From positions 368,094-432,093 of the forward strand of contig NZ_BBUZ01000024.1 in NCBI RefSeq assembly GCF_001417735.1: DNA of 64,000 nucleotides. Reading direction: 5' to 3'. The notes beneath the pieces are model-generated. The model made no database searches and was not told where the DNA came from. It worked only from the letters and a program-made list of their open reading frames with translations. The translations under genes and the position numbers were made by a program. Shown in pieces: positions 34,854 to 43,719 of the stretch. The first letter of the stretch is position 1. The number at the start of each line of letters is the position of its first letter. The stretch is from Streptomyces sp. NBRC 110028. GTDB lineage: Bacteria; Actinomycetota; Actinomycetes; Streptomycetales; Streptomycetaceae.

Positions 34854-34913
34854 TCAGAGCGTGCGCGCGAGATCATCCGCCGCACCGAGCCGCTCAGAAG
34901 GACACACACCGCC

Positions 34914-36608
34914 ATGCCCGCCACACCGGAACGCGCAGCAGCCACGCCCCGCCGTAAGGCCGGACGCCATCGCGGCGAAGGCCAGTGGGCCGCGGGTCAC
35001 TTCACCCCGCTCAACGGCAACGAGCAGACCAAGAAGGACGACGACGGTCTCAATGTGCGGACACGCATTGAGACGATCTACGCCCACCGTGGCTTCGACG
35101 CCATCGACGGTGCCGACCTGCGCGGCCGGATGCGCTGGTGGGGCCTGTACACCCAGCGCAAGCCCGGGATCGACGGCGGCAAGACCGCCATCCTGGAGCC
35201 GGAGGAGCTGGACGACGAGCACTTCATGATGCGCGTCCGGATCGACGGCGGGCGGCTGACCACCGAGCAGCTGCGGGTCATCGGCGAGATCTCGGAGGAG
35301 TTCGCGCGCGGCACGGCCGACATCACCGACCGGCAGAACATCCAGTACCACTGGATCCGGATCGAGGACGTACCCGAGATCTGGAAGCGGCTGGAAGCCG
35401 TCGGTCTGTCCACCACCGAGGCGTGCGGCGACACCCCCCGCGTGATCGTCGGCTCCCCGGTGGCCGGGATCGCCGAGGACGAGATCATCGACGGCACCTC
35501 CGCCATCGAGGAGATCCACCGCCGCTACATCGGCAGCAAGGAGTTCTCCAACCTGCCGCGCAAGTTCAAGACCGCGGTCTCCGGCTCCCCGGTGCTCGAC
35601 GTCGTGCACGAGATCAACGACGTCGCGTTCGTCGGTGTGCGCCACCCCGAGCACGGCCCCGGCTTCGACCTGTGGGTCGGCGGCGGGCTGTCCACCAACC
35701 CCAAGATCGGCGTCCGGCTCGGCGCCTGGGTGCCGCTGGAGGACGTCCCGGAGGTCTGGGCCGGGGTCACCTCCATCTTCCGCGACTACGGCTACCGGCG
35801 GCTGCGCAACCGCGCCCGGCTGAAGTTCCTGGTCGCCGACTGGGGCCCGGAAAAGTTCCGCCAGGTGCTGGAGGACGAGTACCTGAAGCGTCCGCTGGCC
35901 GACGGCCCGGCGCCCGAGCGGCCCGTCCGGCAGTGGCGCGACCACATGGGCGTGCACCGCCAGCAGGACGGCCGCTACTACGTCGGCTTCTCGCCGCGCG
36001 TCGGCCGGGTGGACGGGGCGACCCTCACCAAGATCGCCGGCCTGGCCGAGGCCCATGGCTCCGGGCGGCTGACCACCACCGTCGAGCAGAAGATGATCGT
36101 GCTCGATGTGGCCGAGGACCGGGTCGAGTCGCTGGTCTCCGGTCTGGAGGCGCTGGACCTCCAGGTGAAGCCGTCCCCGTTCCGGCGCGGCACGATGGCC
36201 TGCACCGGCATCGAGTTCTGCAAGCTCGCGATCGTCGAGACCAAGGCGCGCGGCTCCTGGCTCATCGACGAGCTGGAGCGGCGGATGCCCGAGTTCGACG
36301 AGCCGCTCACCATCAACCTCAACGGCTGCCCGAACGCCTGCGCCCGCATCCAGGTCGCGGACATCGGCCTCAAGGGCCAGCTGGTCATGGACGCGGACGG
36401 CGAGCAGGTCGAGGGCTACCAGGTGCACCTGGGCGGCGCGCTGGGCCTGGACCCGGGCTTCGGCCGCAAGGTGCGCGGCCTGAAGGTCACCGCCGCCGAA
36501 CTCCCGGACTACATCGAGCGCGTGCTGCGCCGCTTCCAGGAGGAGCGCGAGGACGGCGAGCGGTTCGCCACCTGGGCGGGGCGTGCCGGTGAGGATGCCC
36601 TCAAGTGA
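34914..36608 (+). CDS. assimilatory ferredoxin-dependent sulfite (nitrite/sulfite) reductase
   Basis: 564 residues. Two ferredoxin-like half domains flank siroheme-binding halves; NIQYHWIRIEDVPEIW and the siroheme/4Fe-4S ligands CTGIEFCKLA and NGCPNACAR (C-x5-C ... C-x3-C) are present. It reduces sulfite to sulfide in six electrons. Position as first structural gene of a cysH-cysC-cysD-cysN operon makes sulfite, not nitrite, the likely substrate. The sirohydrochlorin chelatase needed for its siroheme is at the far end of the same gene string. Confidence 0.93.
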   Translation: MPATPERAAATPRRKAGRHRGEGQWAAGHFTPLNGNEQTKKDDDGLNVRTRIETIYAHRGFDAIDGADLRGRMRWWGLYTQRKPGIDGGKTAILEPEELDDEHFMMRVRIDGGRLTTEQLRVIGEISEEFARGTADITDRQNIQYHWIRIEDVPEIWKRLEAVGLSTTEACGDTPRVIVGSPVAGIAEDEIIDGTSAIEEIHRRYIGSKEFSNLPRKFKTAVSGSPVLDVVHEINDVAFVGVRHPEHGPGFDLWVGGGLSTNPKIGVRLGAWVPLEDVPEVWAGVTSIFRDYGYRRLRNRARLKFLVADWGPEKFRQVLEDEYLKRPLADGPAPERPVRQWRDHMGVHRQQDGRYYVGFSPRVGRVDGATLTKIAGLAEAHGSGRLTTTVEQKMIVLDVAEDRVESLVSGLEALDLQVKPSPFRRGTMACTGIEFCKLAIVETKARGSWLIDELERRMPEFDEPLTINLNGCPNACARIQVADIGLKGQLVMDADGEQVEGYQVHLGGALGLDPGFGRKVRGLKVTAAELPDYIERVLRRFQEEREDGERFATWAGRAGEDALK

Positions 36609-36805
36609 GCGAGAGGGCGGCGCCGTTCTACTGCCCCTACTGCGGGGATGAGGACCTGCGGCCCTCCGAGGAGGAAGGGCCCCGCGGGCAAGGGGCGGCC
36701 TGGGAATGCGCGGCCTGCAATCGGGCGTTCCGCCTGGCGTTCCTCGGGCTGCTGGCCAAGGGCCTGCGGCGCGACCGAGCCGGAGAAGGGGACACAGCGA
36801 TATGA
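36605..36805 (+). CDS. small zinc-ribbon protein of the sulfur operon
   Basis: 66 residues with two CxxC pairs (CPYCGDED and CAACNRAF), a zinc-ribbon or rubredoxin-like metal site. It overlaps the sulfite reductase stop by 4 bp (GTGA) and cysH start by 4 bp (ATGA), so it is translationally embedded between them. Role unknown; a metal/sulfur chaperone or assembly aid for the reductases is a guess. Confidence 0.8.
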   Translation: MSERAAPFYCPYCGDEDLRPSEEEGPRGQGAAWECAACNRAFRLAFLGLLAKGLRRDRAGEGDTAI

Positions 36806-37503
36806 CCCAGCTTCAGCAGCACACCGACCTCGAAGCGCTCGCCACGCGGGCGGGCCGCGACCTCGAGGACGCCCCGGCGCTCGACATCCTGCGCTGGGCG
36901 GCCGACACCTTCGGGCCCCGGTTCTGCGTCACCTCCTCGATGGAGGACGCGGTGGTGGCCCACCTCGCCTCCCAGGTGTTCCCCGGTGTCGACGTGGTGT
37001 TCCTCGACACCGGATACCACTTCCCGGAGACCATCGGCACCCGTGACGCGGTGGCGGCCGTGATGGACGTCAACGTCATCACCCTCACCCCGCGCCAGAC
37101 GGTGGCCGAGCAGGACGCCGAGCACGGACCGAAGCTGCACGACCGCAACCCCGACCTGTGCTGCGCGCTGCGCAAGGTGCGGCCGCTGGAGGAGGGGCTG
37201 AAGGCGTACGACGCGTGGGCCACCGGGCTGCGCCGCGACGAGTCCCCGACCCGTGCGAACACCCCGGTCGTCGGCTGGGACGCCCGGCGGCGAAAGGTGA
37301 AGATATCGCCGATAGCCCGCTGGACGCAGGCGGACGTGGACACCTACGTCGCTGAACAGGGTGTACTGACCAATCCCCTGCTCATGGATGGATACCCTTC
37401 CGTCGGCTGCGCGCCCTGCACCCGTCGGGTGCTGGAGGGCGAGGACGCCCGGTCGGGCCGCTGGGCGGGGAGCAACAAGACGGAATGCGGACTGCACGGC
37501 TGA
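36802..37503 (+). CDS. cysH: adenylylsulfate (APS) reductase
   Basis: 233 residues. PAPS reductase/PP-loop fold with CVTSSMEDAVVAHL and FLDTGYHFPET. The extra Cys motifs CC (NPDLCCALRK) and CxxC (GCAPCTRR) ligate a 4Fe-4S cluster and mark the APS-using type rather than the PAPS type. The C-terminal ECGLHG carries the catalytic Cys that is recycled by thioredoxin. Product sulfite goes to the upstream sulfite reductase. Confidence 0.93.
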   Translation: MTQLQQHTDLEALATRAGRDLEDAPALDILRWAADTFGPRFCVTSSMEDAVVAHLASQVFPGVDVVFLDTGYHFPETIGTRDAVAAVMDVNVITLTPRQTVAEQDAEHGPKLHDRNPDLCCALRKVRPLEEGLKAYDAWATGLRRDESPTRANTPVVGWDARRRKVKISPIARWTQADVDTYVAEQGVLTNPLLMDGYPSVGCAPCTRRVLEGEDARSGRWAGSNKTECGLHG

Positions 37504-37526
37504 TGGCTGTCGACCAGGAGAACGAG

Positions 37527-38075
37527 ATGAGCGCGCCGATACACACCGGGGCCACCGTGTGGCTGACCGGTCTGCCGAGCGCCGGGAAGACGACGATCGC
37601 GTACGCGCTCGCGGAGCGGCTGCGCGGTGAGGGCCACCGGGCGGAGGTGCTGGACGGGGACGAGATACGCGAGTTCCTCTCCGCCGGGCTCGGTTTCTCG
37701 CGCGAGGACCGGCACACCAATGTGCAGCGGATCGGCTTCGTCGCGGAGTTGCTGGCGTCCAACGGGGTCAAGGTGCTGGTGCCGGTGATCGCGCCGTTCG
37801 CGGACAGCCGGGAGGCGGTGCGCAAGCGTCACCAGGCCGAGGGGACCGCGTATCTGGAGGTGCATGTCGCCACGCCGGTCGAGGTGTGCTCCGAGCGCGA
37901 TGTGAAGGGGCTGTACGCGAAGCAGGCGGCGGGCGAGATCAAGGGGCTGACCGGGGTGGACGACCCGTACGAGGCCCCGGTCGACCCGGATCTGCGGATC
38001 GCGGCGCACGAGCAAGGTGTCCAGGAGTCGGCGGCGGCGCTTCGGACTCTACTGAGCGAGAGGGGACTCCTGTGA
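37527..38075 (+). CDS. cysC: adenylylsulfate kinase
   Basis: 182 residues. P-loop GLPSAGKTTIAYALAERL at the N-terminus, DGDEIREFLSAGLGFSREDRHTNVQRIGFVAELL (APS-binding and lid residues) and KGLYAKQAAGEIKGLTGVDDPYE near the C-terminus. It phosphorylates APS to PAPS. Since the CysH here is of APS type, PAPS is probably for sulfotransferases rather than assimilation. ATG 37527 has AGGAG 6 nt upstream; ATG 37503, overlapping the cysH stop, is an alternative. Confidence 0.9.
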   Translation: MSAPIHTGATVWLTGLPSAGKTTIAYALAERLRGEGHRAEVLDGDEIREFLSAGLGFSREDRHTNVQRIGFVAELLASNGVKVLVPVIAPFADSREAVRKRHQAEGTAYLEVHVATPVEVCSERDVKGLYAKQAAGEIKGLTGVDDPYEAPVDPDLRIAAHEQGVQESAAALRTLLSERGLL

Positions 38076-38218
38076 GCGACGCACGCGCGGCCGCCGGGCC
38101 GCAGACGATCACGATGGCGACACCTCTGCGCCGCGCGGGCGGCGGTGCCCGCGGCGGAGCCGCTGATGTGACGAGCAGCCGCTACCGCGGCGGGGCGAAC
38201 GAAAGGGGCGCAGCATGA
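38072..38218 (+). CDS. small ORF coupled between cysC and cysD
   Basis: 48 residues (starts MSDARAAAGPQTITMATPLR, Gly/Ala/Arg-rich after that). GTG 38072 overlaps the cysC stop (GTGA) behind AGGGGA, and its TGA overlaps the cysD start (ATGA). Both overlaps and the ribosome site suggest real translation, if only to couple CysC and CysD synthesis. No family is recognised; the 139-bp gap could also be non-coding. Confidence 0.45.
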   Translation: MSDARAAAGPQTITMATPLRRAGGGARGGAADVTSSRYRGGANERGAA

Positions 38219-39165
38219 CGACCGTGGCTCCGATCAATGGAACCGGGTCCGGCTCGGACGAGGGCGACCTCTACGCGCTCTCGCACCTTGACGCACTGGA
38301 GTCCGAGGCGGTGCACATCTTCCGCGAGGTGGCGGGCGAGTTCGAGCGGCCGGTGATCCTGTTCTCCGGCGGCAAGGACTCCATCGTCATGCTGCATCTG
38401 GCGCTGAAGGCCTTTGCGCCCGCGCCGGTGCCGTTCTCGCTGCTGCACGTGGACACCGGGCACAACTTCCCCGAGGTCATCGAGTACCGCGACCGCACCG
38501 TCGCCGAGCACTCCTTGCGGCTGCATGTGGCGTCGGTGCAGGAGTTCATCGACGACGGGCGGCTGCGGGAGCGTCCGGACGGCACCCGCAACCCGCTGCA
38601 GACGGTGCCGCTGCTGGACGCCATCGAGAGGAACCGCTTCGACGCGGTGTTCGGCGGTGGCCGCCGGGACGAGGAGAAGGCGCGCGCCAAGGAGCGGGTG
38701 TTCTCCCTGCGGGACGAGTTCGGCGGCTGGGACCCGCGCCGTCAGCGCCCCGAGCTGTGGCAGCTGTACAACGGCCGGCACTCCCCCGGTGAGCACGTGC
38801 GCGTGTTCCCGCTGTCCAACTGGACCGAGCTGGACGTGTGGCAGTACATCGAGCGCGAGAAGATCGAGCTTCCGCAGATCTACTACGCGCACGAGCGCGA
38901 GGTGTTCCGGCGCGGCGGCATGTGGCTGGCCCCCGGCGAGTGGGGCGGTCCCAGGGGCGACGAGACGGTGGAGCGGCGCCAGGTGCGCTACCGCACGGTG
39001 GGCGACATGTCCTGCACCGGTGCCGTCGAGTCGGACGCGGTCACGATCGAGCAGGTCATCGATGAGATCGCGGCATCCCGGCTGACCGAGCGGGGCGCGA
39101 CGCGCGCCGACGACAAGCTGTCGGAGGCCGCGATGGAGGACCGTAAGCGCGAGGGGTACTTCTAG
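38215..39165 (+). CDS. cysD: sulfate adenylyltransferase subunit 2
   Basis: 316 residues of the ATP pyrophosphatase fold: PP-loop VILFSGGKDSIVMLHLALKAF, then LHVDTGHNFPEVIEYRD and FGGGRRDEEKARAKERVFSLRD with the Arg/Lys residues that hold ATP. It makes APS from sulfate with the CysN GTPase. AAAGGGG precedes the start. CysN begins 2 bp after its stop. Confidence 0.95.
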   Translation: MTTVAPINGTGSGSDEGDLYALSHLDALESEAVHIFREVAGEFERPVILFSGGKDSIVMLHLALKAFAPAPVPFSLLHVDTGHNFPEVIEYRDRTVAEHSLRLHVASVQEFIDDGRLRERPDGTRNPLQTVPLLDAIERNRFDAVFGGGRRDEEKARAKERVFSLRDEFGGWDPRRQRPELWQLYNGRHSPGEHVRVFPLSNWTELDVWQYIEREKIELPQIYYAHEREVFRRGGMWLAPGEWGGPRGDETVERRQVRYRTVGDMSCTGAVESDAVTIEQVIDEIAASRLTERGATRADDKLSEAAMEDRKREGYF

Positions 39166-39167
39166 CC

Positions 39168-40559
39168 ATGACGAGCAATCTCAGTGCCGAGGAGCAGGCC
39201 GTGGTGACCGCGGTGGAGCGATCCGCGGCCTCTTCCCAGCTGCGCTTCGCCACCGCCGGTTCGGTGGACGACGGCAAGTCGACCCTGGTCGGGCGGCTGC
39301 TGCACGACTCCAAGTCGGTGCTCGCCGACCAGTTGGAGGCGGTCGAGCACGCGTCCCGCAGCCGTGGCCAGGAGGCCCCGGATCTGGCGCTGCTGACCGA
39401 CGGGCTGCGGGCGGAGCGCGAGCAGGGCATCACCATCGATGTCGCCTACCGCTACTTCGCCACCCCGCGGCGGCGGTTCATCCTCGCCGACACCCCGGGC
39501 CACGTGCAGTACACCCGCAACATGGTCACCGGCGCCTCCACCGCGGAGCTGGCGGTGGTCCTGGTGGACGCGCGCAACGGCGTGGTGGAGCAGACCCGGC
39601 GGCATGCCGCGGTCGCCGCGCTGCTGCGGGTCCCGCATGTGGTCCTCGCCGTCAACAAGATGGACCTGGTGGACTACGCGGAACCGGTGTTCGCCGCGAT
39701 AGCCGAGGAGTTCACCTCGTACGCGGCCTCGCTGGGCGTCCCGGAGATCACCGCGATCCCGATCTCCGCGCTGGCCGGGGACAATGTGGTGACCGCGTCC
39801 GCGAACATGGACTGGTACGGCGGCCCGACCGTCCTGGAGCACCTGGAGACGGTGCCGGTGGGCACCGACCCGTCGCAGGACCCGGCGCGCTTCCCCGTGC
39901 AGATCGTGATCCGTCCGCAGAGCGCCGAGCACCCCGACTACCGCGGCTACGCGGGCCAGGTGGCCTCCGGTGTGCTGCGCGTCGGCGACGAGGTGACGGT
40001 GCTGCCGTCGGGCCGTACGAGCACCATCACCGGGATCGACGTGCTGGGCCGGCCCGCCGACCTGGCCTGGGCCCCGCAGTCGGTGACGGTCCGGCTCGCC
40101 GACGACCTCGACATCTCGCGCGGCGACGTACTCGCCCCGAGCGCGTACGCGCCCGCTCCCACCCAGGACGTCGAGGCGACGGTGTGCCATCTGCACGACC
40201 GTCCGCTGCGGGTCGGGGACCGGGTGCTGCTGAAGCACACCACCCGCACGGTGAAGGCGATCGTCAAGGACATCCCGTCCCGGCTCACGCTCGCCGACCT
40301 CTCGCACCACCCGGCGCCGGGTGAGCTGGCCGCCAACGACATCGGCCGGGTCGTCCTGCGGACGTCGGAGCCGCTGGCGCTGGACGCGTACGCCGCGTCC
40401 CGGCGCACCGGGTCCTTCCTGCTGATCGACCCGGCGGACGGCACGACGCTGACCGCGGGCATGGCGGGCGACTCGTTCGCCGAGCAGGCGTCGCAGGCGT
40501 CCGCCGCGGAGGGCTCTGACCGTGCCGACGCCGCCGACGGCGAGGGCTGGGACTTCTGA
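39168..40559 (+). CDS. cysN: sulfate adenylyltransferase subunit 1 (GTPase)
   Basis: 463 residues, EF-Tu-like GTPase: G1 AGSVDDGKSTLVGRLL, G3 DTPGHVQYTRNM, G4 NKMDLVDY, then two beta-barrel domains. GTP hydrolysis drives APS formation by CysD. No fused CysC kinase domain; CysC is separate here. Last gene of the assimilation block before the sulfonate ABC genes. Confidence 0.95.
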   Translation: MTSNLSAEEQAVVTAVERSAASSQLRFATAGSVDDGKSTLVGRLLHDSKSVLADQLEAVEHASRSRGQEAPDLALLTDGLRAEREQGITIDVAYRYFATPRRRFILADTPGHVQYTRNMVTGASTAELAVVLVDARNGVVEQTRRHAAVAALLRVPHVVLAVNKMDLVDYAEPVFAAIAEEFTSYAASLGVPEITAIPISALAGDNVVTASANMDWYGGPTVLEHLETVPVGTDPSQDPARFPVQIVIRPQSAEHPDYRGYAGQVASGVLRVGDEVTVLPSGRTSTITGIDVLGRPADLAWAPQSVTVRLADDLDISRGDVLAPSAYAPAPTQDVEATVCHLHDRPLRVGDRVLLKHTTRTVKAIVKDIPSRLTLADLSHHPAPGELAANDIGRVVLRTSEPLALDAYAASRRTGSFLLIDPADGTTLTAGMAGDSFAEQASQASAAEGSDRADAADGEGWDF

Positions 40560-40715
40560 CCATGGCCGGTGAGGTGTTCTCGACGTTCGCGAAGGAGGGC
40601 GGCCGCGTGGGCAGCGGCGCCCGGGGCAGTGGTCAGGGCGGAGTCGGGCGATGTGTGCGCTGAATCGCGTCCTCCCCGCTGTGCCGTACCCCCTTCCCCC
40701 GAGTCCTTGTGAACC

Positions 40716-40744
40716 GCCGGGCGTCCCCTGACGCGGCGCCCGGC
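40716..40744 (+). terminator. hairpin between cysN and the sulfonate-binding protein gene
   Basis: GCCGGGCG (40716-40723) / CGCCCGGC (40737-40744) with a 13-nt loop in the 206-bp gap. It could end the cys transcript or attenuate entry into the ssu-type genes. Confidence 0.5.
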
Positions 40745-40765
40745 CCGCCGAGAGGAACACCTCCC

Positions 40766-41914
40766 GTGTCGTCTGCCGCTCGCCGCCCGATAACGCCATC
40801 GCACCGCCGCACCCCCCGTCTGCTGGCGGCCGCCGCCGTCCTCCCGCTGCTGATCGGCGCGCTGGGCGGCTGCGGCTACGGCTCGCAGAAGAAGACCGAC
40901 GACACCGGGTCCTCGGCGCTGCCCGCGGCCGGTGGCAAGAAGGTCGACGGCCTGGACAAGGTGAAGGTGGGCTACTTCGCCAACCTCACCCACGCCACCG
41001 CCCTGGTGGGGCTGCGCAAGGGCGGCCGGATCCAGCAGGCGCTGCACGGCACGAAGGTGTCGCCGTATGTCTTCAACGCCGGGCCGTCGGAGATCGAGGC
41101 GCTGAACGCGGGCTCCATCGACATGGGCTGGATCGGCCCGTCGCCGTCCATCAACGGCTATGTGAAGTCGCACGGCTCCAACCTCAAGATCATCTCGGGT
41201 TCGGCCTCCGGCGGGGTCAAGCTCGTCGTCAACCCGAAGAAGATCAAGACGCTGGACGACGTCAAGGGCAAGAAGATCGCCACCCCGCAGCTGGGCAACA
41301 CCCAGGACGTGGCGTTCCTCAACTGGATCGCCTCCAAGGGCTGGAAGGTCGACGCGCAGAGCGGCAAGGGCGATGTCTCCGTGGTCCGCTCGGACAACAA
41401 GGTGACTCCCGACGCCTACAAGTCCGGTTCCATCGACGGCGCCTGGGTGCCCGAGCCGACCGCCTCCAAGCTGGTCGCCGAGGGCGGCAGGACCCTGCTG
41501 GACGAGTCGTCGCTGTGGCCGGACAAGAAGTTCGTCATCACCAATCTGATCGTCAAGCAGTCGTTCCTCAAGGAGCACCCGAAGGTGGTCGAGGCCGTGC
41601 TGCGCGGATCGGTGAAGACCAACGCCTGGATCAAGGCCAACCCCGACAAGGCGAAGGCCGCGGCGAACGCCGCTCTCAAGGAGGAGACCGGCAAGCCGCT
41701 GCCCGCCCATGTGATCGACCCGGCCTGGAAGTCCATCCAGGTCACCGACGATCCGCTCGCCTCGACCCTCAACACCGAGGCGGAGCACGCGGTCAAGGCC
41801 GGGCTGCTGGAAAAGCCCGACCTCAAGGGCATCTACGACCTGACCCCGCTCAACAAGGTCCTGAAGTCCGAGGGCAGGCCGGCCGTCTCGGCCGCGGGCC
41901 TCGGCGACCAGTAG
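40766..41914 (+). CDS. sulfonate/sulfur-compound ABC transporter substrate-binding lipoprotein (SsuA-like)
   Basis: 382 residues with a lipoprotein signal: basic start, hydrophobic LLAAAAVLPLLIGA and lipobox LGGC. The mature part is an NrtA/SsuA/TauA-type periplasmic fold (KVKVGYFANLTHATALVGLRKG, EALNAGSIDMGWIGPSPSINGY, DVKGKKIATPQLGNTQDVAFLNWIASKG). Sulfonates, sulfate esters or taurine are likely ligands given the position after cysN. GTG 40766 lies 9 nt after AGAGGAA; GTG 40709 is a less likely start. Confidence 0.87.
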   Translation: MSSAARRPITPSHRRTPRLLAAAAVLPLLIGALGGCGYGSQKKTDDTGSSALPAAGGKKVDGLDKVKVGYFANLTHATALVGLRKGGRIQQALHGTKVSPYVFNAGPSEIEALNAGSIDMGWIGPSPSINGYVKSHGSNLKIISGSASGGVKLVVNPKKIKTLDDVKGKKIATPQLGNTQDVAFLNWIASKGWKVDAQSGKGDVSVVRSDNKVTPDAYKSGSIDGAWVPEPTASKLVAEGGRTLLDESSLWPDKKFVITNLIVKQSFLKEHPKVVEAVLRGSVKTNAWIKANPDKAKAAANAALKEETGKPLPAHVIDPAWKSIQVTDDPLASTLNTEAEHAVKAGLLEKPDLKGIYDLTPLNKVLKSEGRPAVSAAGLGDQ

Positions 41915-41973
41915 CCGCCGCCCGCTCCCGTACGCACGTGACCACACGTACGCCCCCATCAGGAGGTGACCGG

Positions 41974-42789
41974 ATGTCCCCGGCACTGACCACCGAGAAG
42001 GCCGACCTGGCGGGCCCGGCCGCGCCCGGCGCCGCCGACTCCACCGGAGCGGTCCGGATCGGCCACGTCCACAAGTCCTTCGGCCGCCCCGGCGCCGCCC
42101 AGCCCGTCCTCGACGACATCAACCTGGAGATCAAGCCCGGCGAGTTCGTCTGCATCCTGGGGGCCTCCGGCTGCGGCAAGTCGACGCTGCTGAACCTCAT
42201 CGCCGGCCTGGACCGCCCGACCGGCGGAACCATCGAGGTGCCCGGCAGCCGCCCGGCCCTGATGTTCCAGGAGCACGCGCTGTTCCCGTGGCTGACCGCG
42301 GGCAAGAACATCGAACTGGCGCTGCGGCTGCGCGGCGTACCCCGCGCCGACCGCAGGCCGGAGGCCGAGCGGCTGCTGGAGCTGGTGCGGCTGAAGGGCG
42401 CGCACGGCAAGCGGGTGCACGAGCTGTCCGGTGGTATGCGGCAGCGCGTGGCGATGGCCCGCGCGCTGGCCCAGGACTCCAGCGTGCTGCTGATGGACGA
42501 GCCGTTCGCCGCGCTCGACGCCATCACCCGCGATGTGCTGCACGGCGAACTGACCCGGATCTGGAGCGAGACCGGCGTCTCGGTCCTGTTCGTCACCCAC
42601 AACGTCCGCGAGGCCGTCCGGCTGGCCGAGCGCGTGGTGCTGCTGTCCTCGCGCCCCGGCCGGGTCGTCCGCGACTGGTCGGTCGACATACCGCAGCCGC
42701 GCCGCATCGAGGACGCGGCCGTCGCCGACCTGTCCATCGAGATCACCGAAGAACTGCGTGGGGAGATCCGCCGCCATGGCCAGCAGTAG
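41974..42789 (+). CDS. sulfonate-type ABC transporter ATP-binding protein (SsuB-like)
   Basis: 271 residues: Walker A GASGCGKSTLLNLIAG, Q-loop LMFQEHALFPWL, signature ELSGGMRQRVAMARAL, Walker B SSVLLMDEPFAALD and switch His FVTHNVREA. The FAALDAITR stretch is typical of the nitrate/sulfonate/taurine importer group. A consensus AGGAGG sits 7 nt upstream. Its end overlaps the permease gene by 14 bp. Confidence 0.92.
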   Translation: MSPALTTEKADLAGPAAPGAADSTGAVRIGHVHKSFGRPGAAQPVLDDINLEIKPGEFVCILGASGCGKSTLLNLIAGLDRPTGGTIEVPGSRPALMFQEHALFPWLTAGKNIELALRLRGVPRADRRPEAERLLELVRLKGAHGKRVHELSGGMRQRVAMARALAQDSSVLLMDEPFAALDAITRDVLHGELTRIWSETGVSVLFVTHNVREAVRLAERVVLLSSRPGRVVRDWSVDIPQPRRIEDAAVADLSIEITEELRGEIRRHGQQ

Positions 42790-43699
42790 GACCGCCGCGG
42801 CCGACACGGCCCCGAATACCGACGGCGCGAAGAAGTCCGCCGAGGACCTGGAGGGCCTGGAGGCCGGGCTCGACGCACTGGAAACGGTCCAGATCAAGCG
42901 GGTCCCGGTGACCCAGGTGCTCATCCAGAAGGTGCTGCCGCCCATCGTGGCCGTCATCGCGGTGGTGGCCCTGTGGAAGGTGCTCGTCTGGGGACACGTC
43001 ACCGAGGACTACAAACTCCCCGACCCCAGCCTGGTGTGGGACTCGCTGCGCCTGCTGTGGCTGCGGGGCGAGCTGTTCGACATCATCTGGACCAGCGTCT
43101 CGCGCGGCCTCTTCGGCTTCCTCATCGCGCTCGCGATCGCCACCCCGCTGGGGCTGATCGTCGCCCGGGTGAACTTCGTCCGCGCCGCCTTCGGCCCGAT
43201 CCTCTCCGGACTGCAGTCGCTGCCCTCGGTCGCCTGGGTGCCGCCCGCGGTCATCTGGCTCGGCCTCAACGACCAGATGATGTACACCGTCATCCTGCTC
43301 GGCGCCGTGCCCTCGATCGCCAACGGCCTCGTCGCGGGCATCGACCGGGTGCCCCCGCTGTTCCTGCGCGCCGGCCGCACCCTCGGCGCCCGCGGCCTGG
43401 TCAGCGCCTGGCACATCCTGCTGCCCGCGTCGCTGCCCGGCTACGTCGCCGGGCTCAAGCAGGGCTGGGCCTTCTCCTGGCGCTCGCTGATGGCCGCCGA
43501 GATCATCGCCAAGTCCCCCGACCTGGGCCTGGGGCTGGGCCAGTACCTGGAGAACGCGCGCAACAACTCCGACATGGCGAGCGTGCTGCTCGGCATCATC
43601 ATGATCCTCGTCGTCGGCATCGCCATCGAACTGCTGGTCTTCGCCCCCATCGAGCGCCGCGTCCTGCGCAGCCGCGGCCTGGCGCCGAACGCCCGCTGA
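42776..43699 (+). CDS. sulfonate-type ABC transporter permease (SsuC-like)
   Basis: 307 residues; six membrane helices from about residue 60, with the importer EAA loop GRTLGARGLVSAWHILLPASLPGYVAGLKQGWAFSWRSLMAAEII (region ~205-250). The charged N-terminal 50 residues are cytoplasmic. It forms the channel with the SsuA- and SsuB-like proteins. ATG 42776 has GGGGAG 10 nt upstream. Confidence 0.92.
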   Translation: MASSRTAAADTAPNTDGAKKSAEDLEGLEAGLDALETVQIKRVPVTQVLIQKVLPPIVAVIAVVALWKVLVWGHVTEDYKLPDPSLVWDSLRLLWLRGELFDIIWTSVSRGLFGFLIALAIATPLGLIVARVNFVRAAFGPILSGLQSLPSVAWVPPAVIWLGLNDQMMYTVILLGAVPSIANGLVAGIDRVPPLFLRAGRTLGARGLVSAWHILLPASLPGYVAGLKQGWAFSWRSLMAAEIIAKSPDLGLGLGQYLENARNNSDMASVLLGIIMILVVGIAIELLVFAPIERRVLRSRGLAPNAR

Positions 43700-43719
43700 A
43701 GGAAACCACGGAAACCACC

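Noticed and set aside
34914..36608. Assigning the siroheme reductase to nitrite reduction
   Set aside because: It sits in a cysH/cysC/cysD/cysN operon with a sulfur leader peptide, while nitrate genes are 23 kb away with their own reductase partner.
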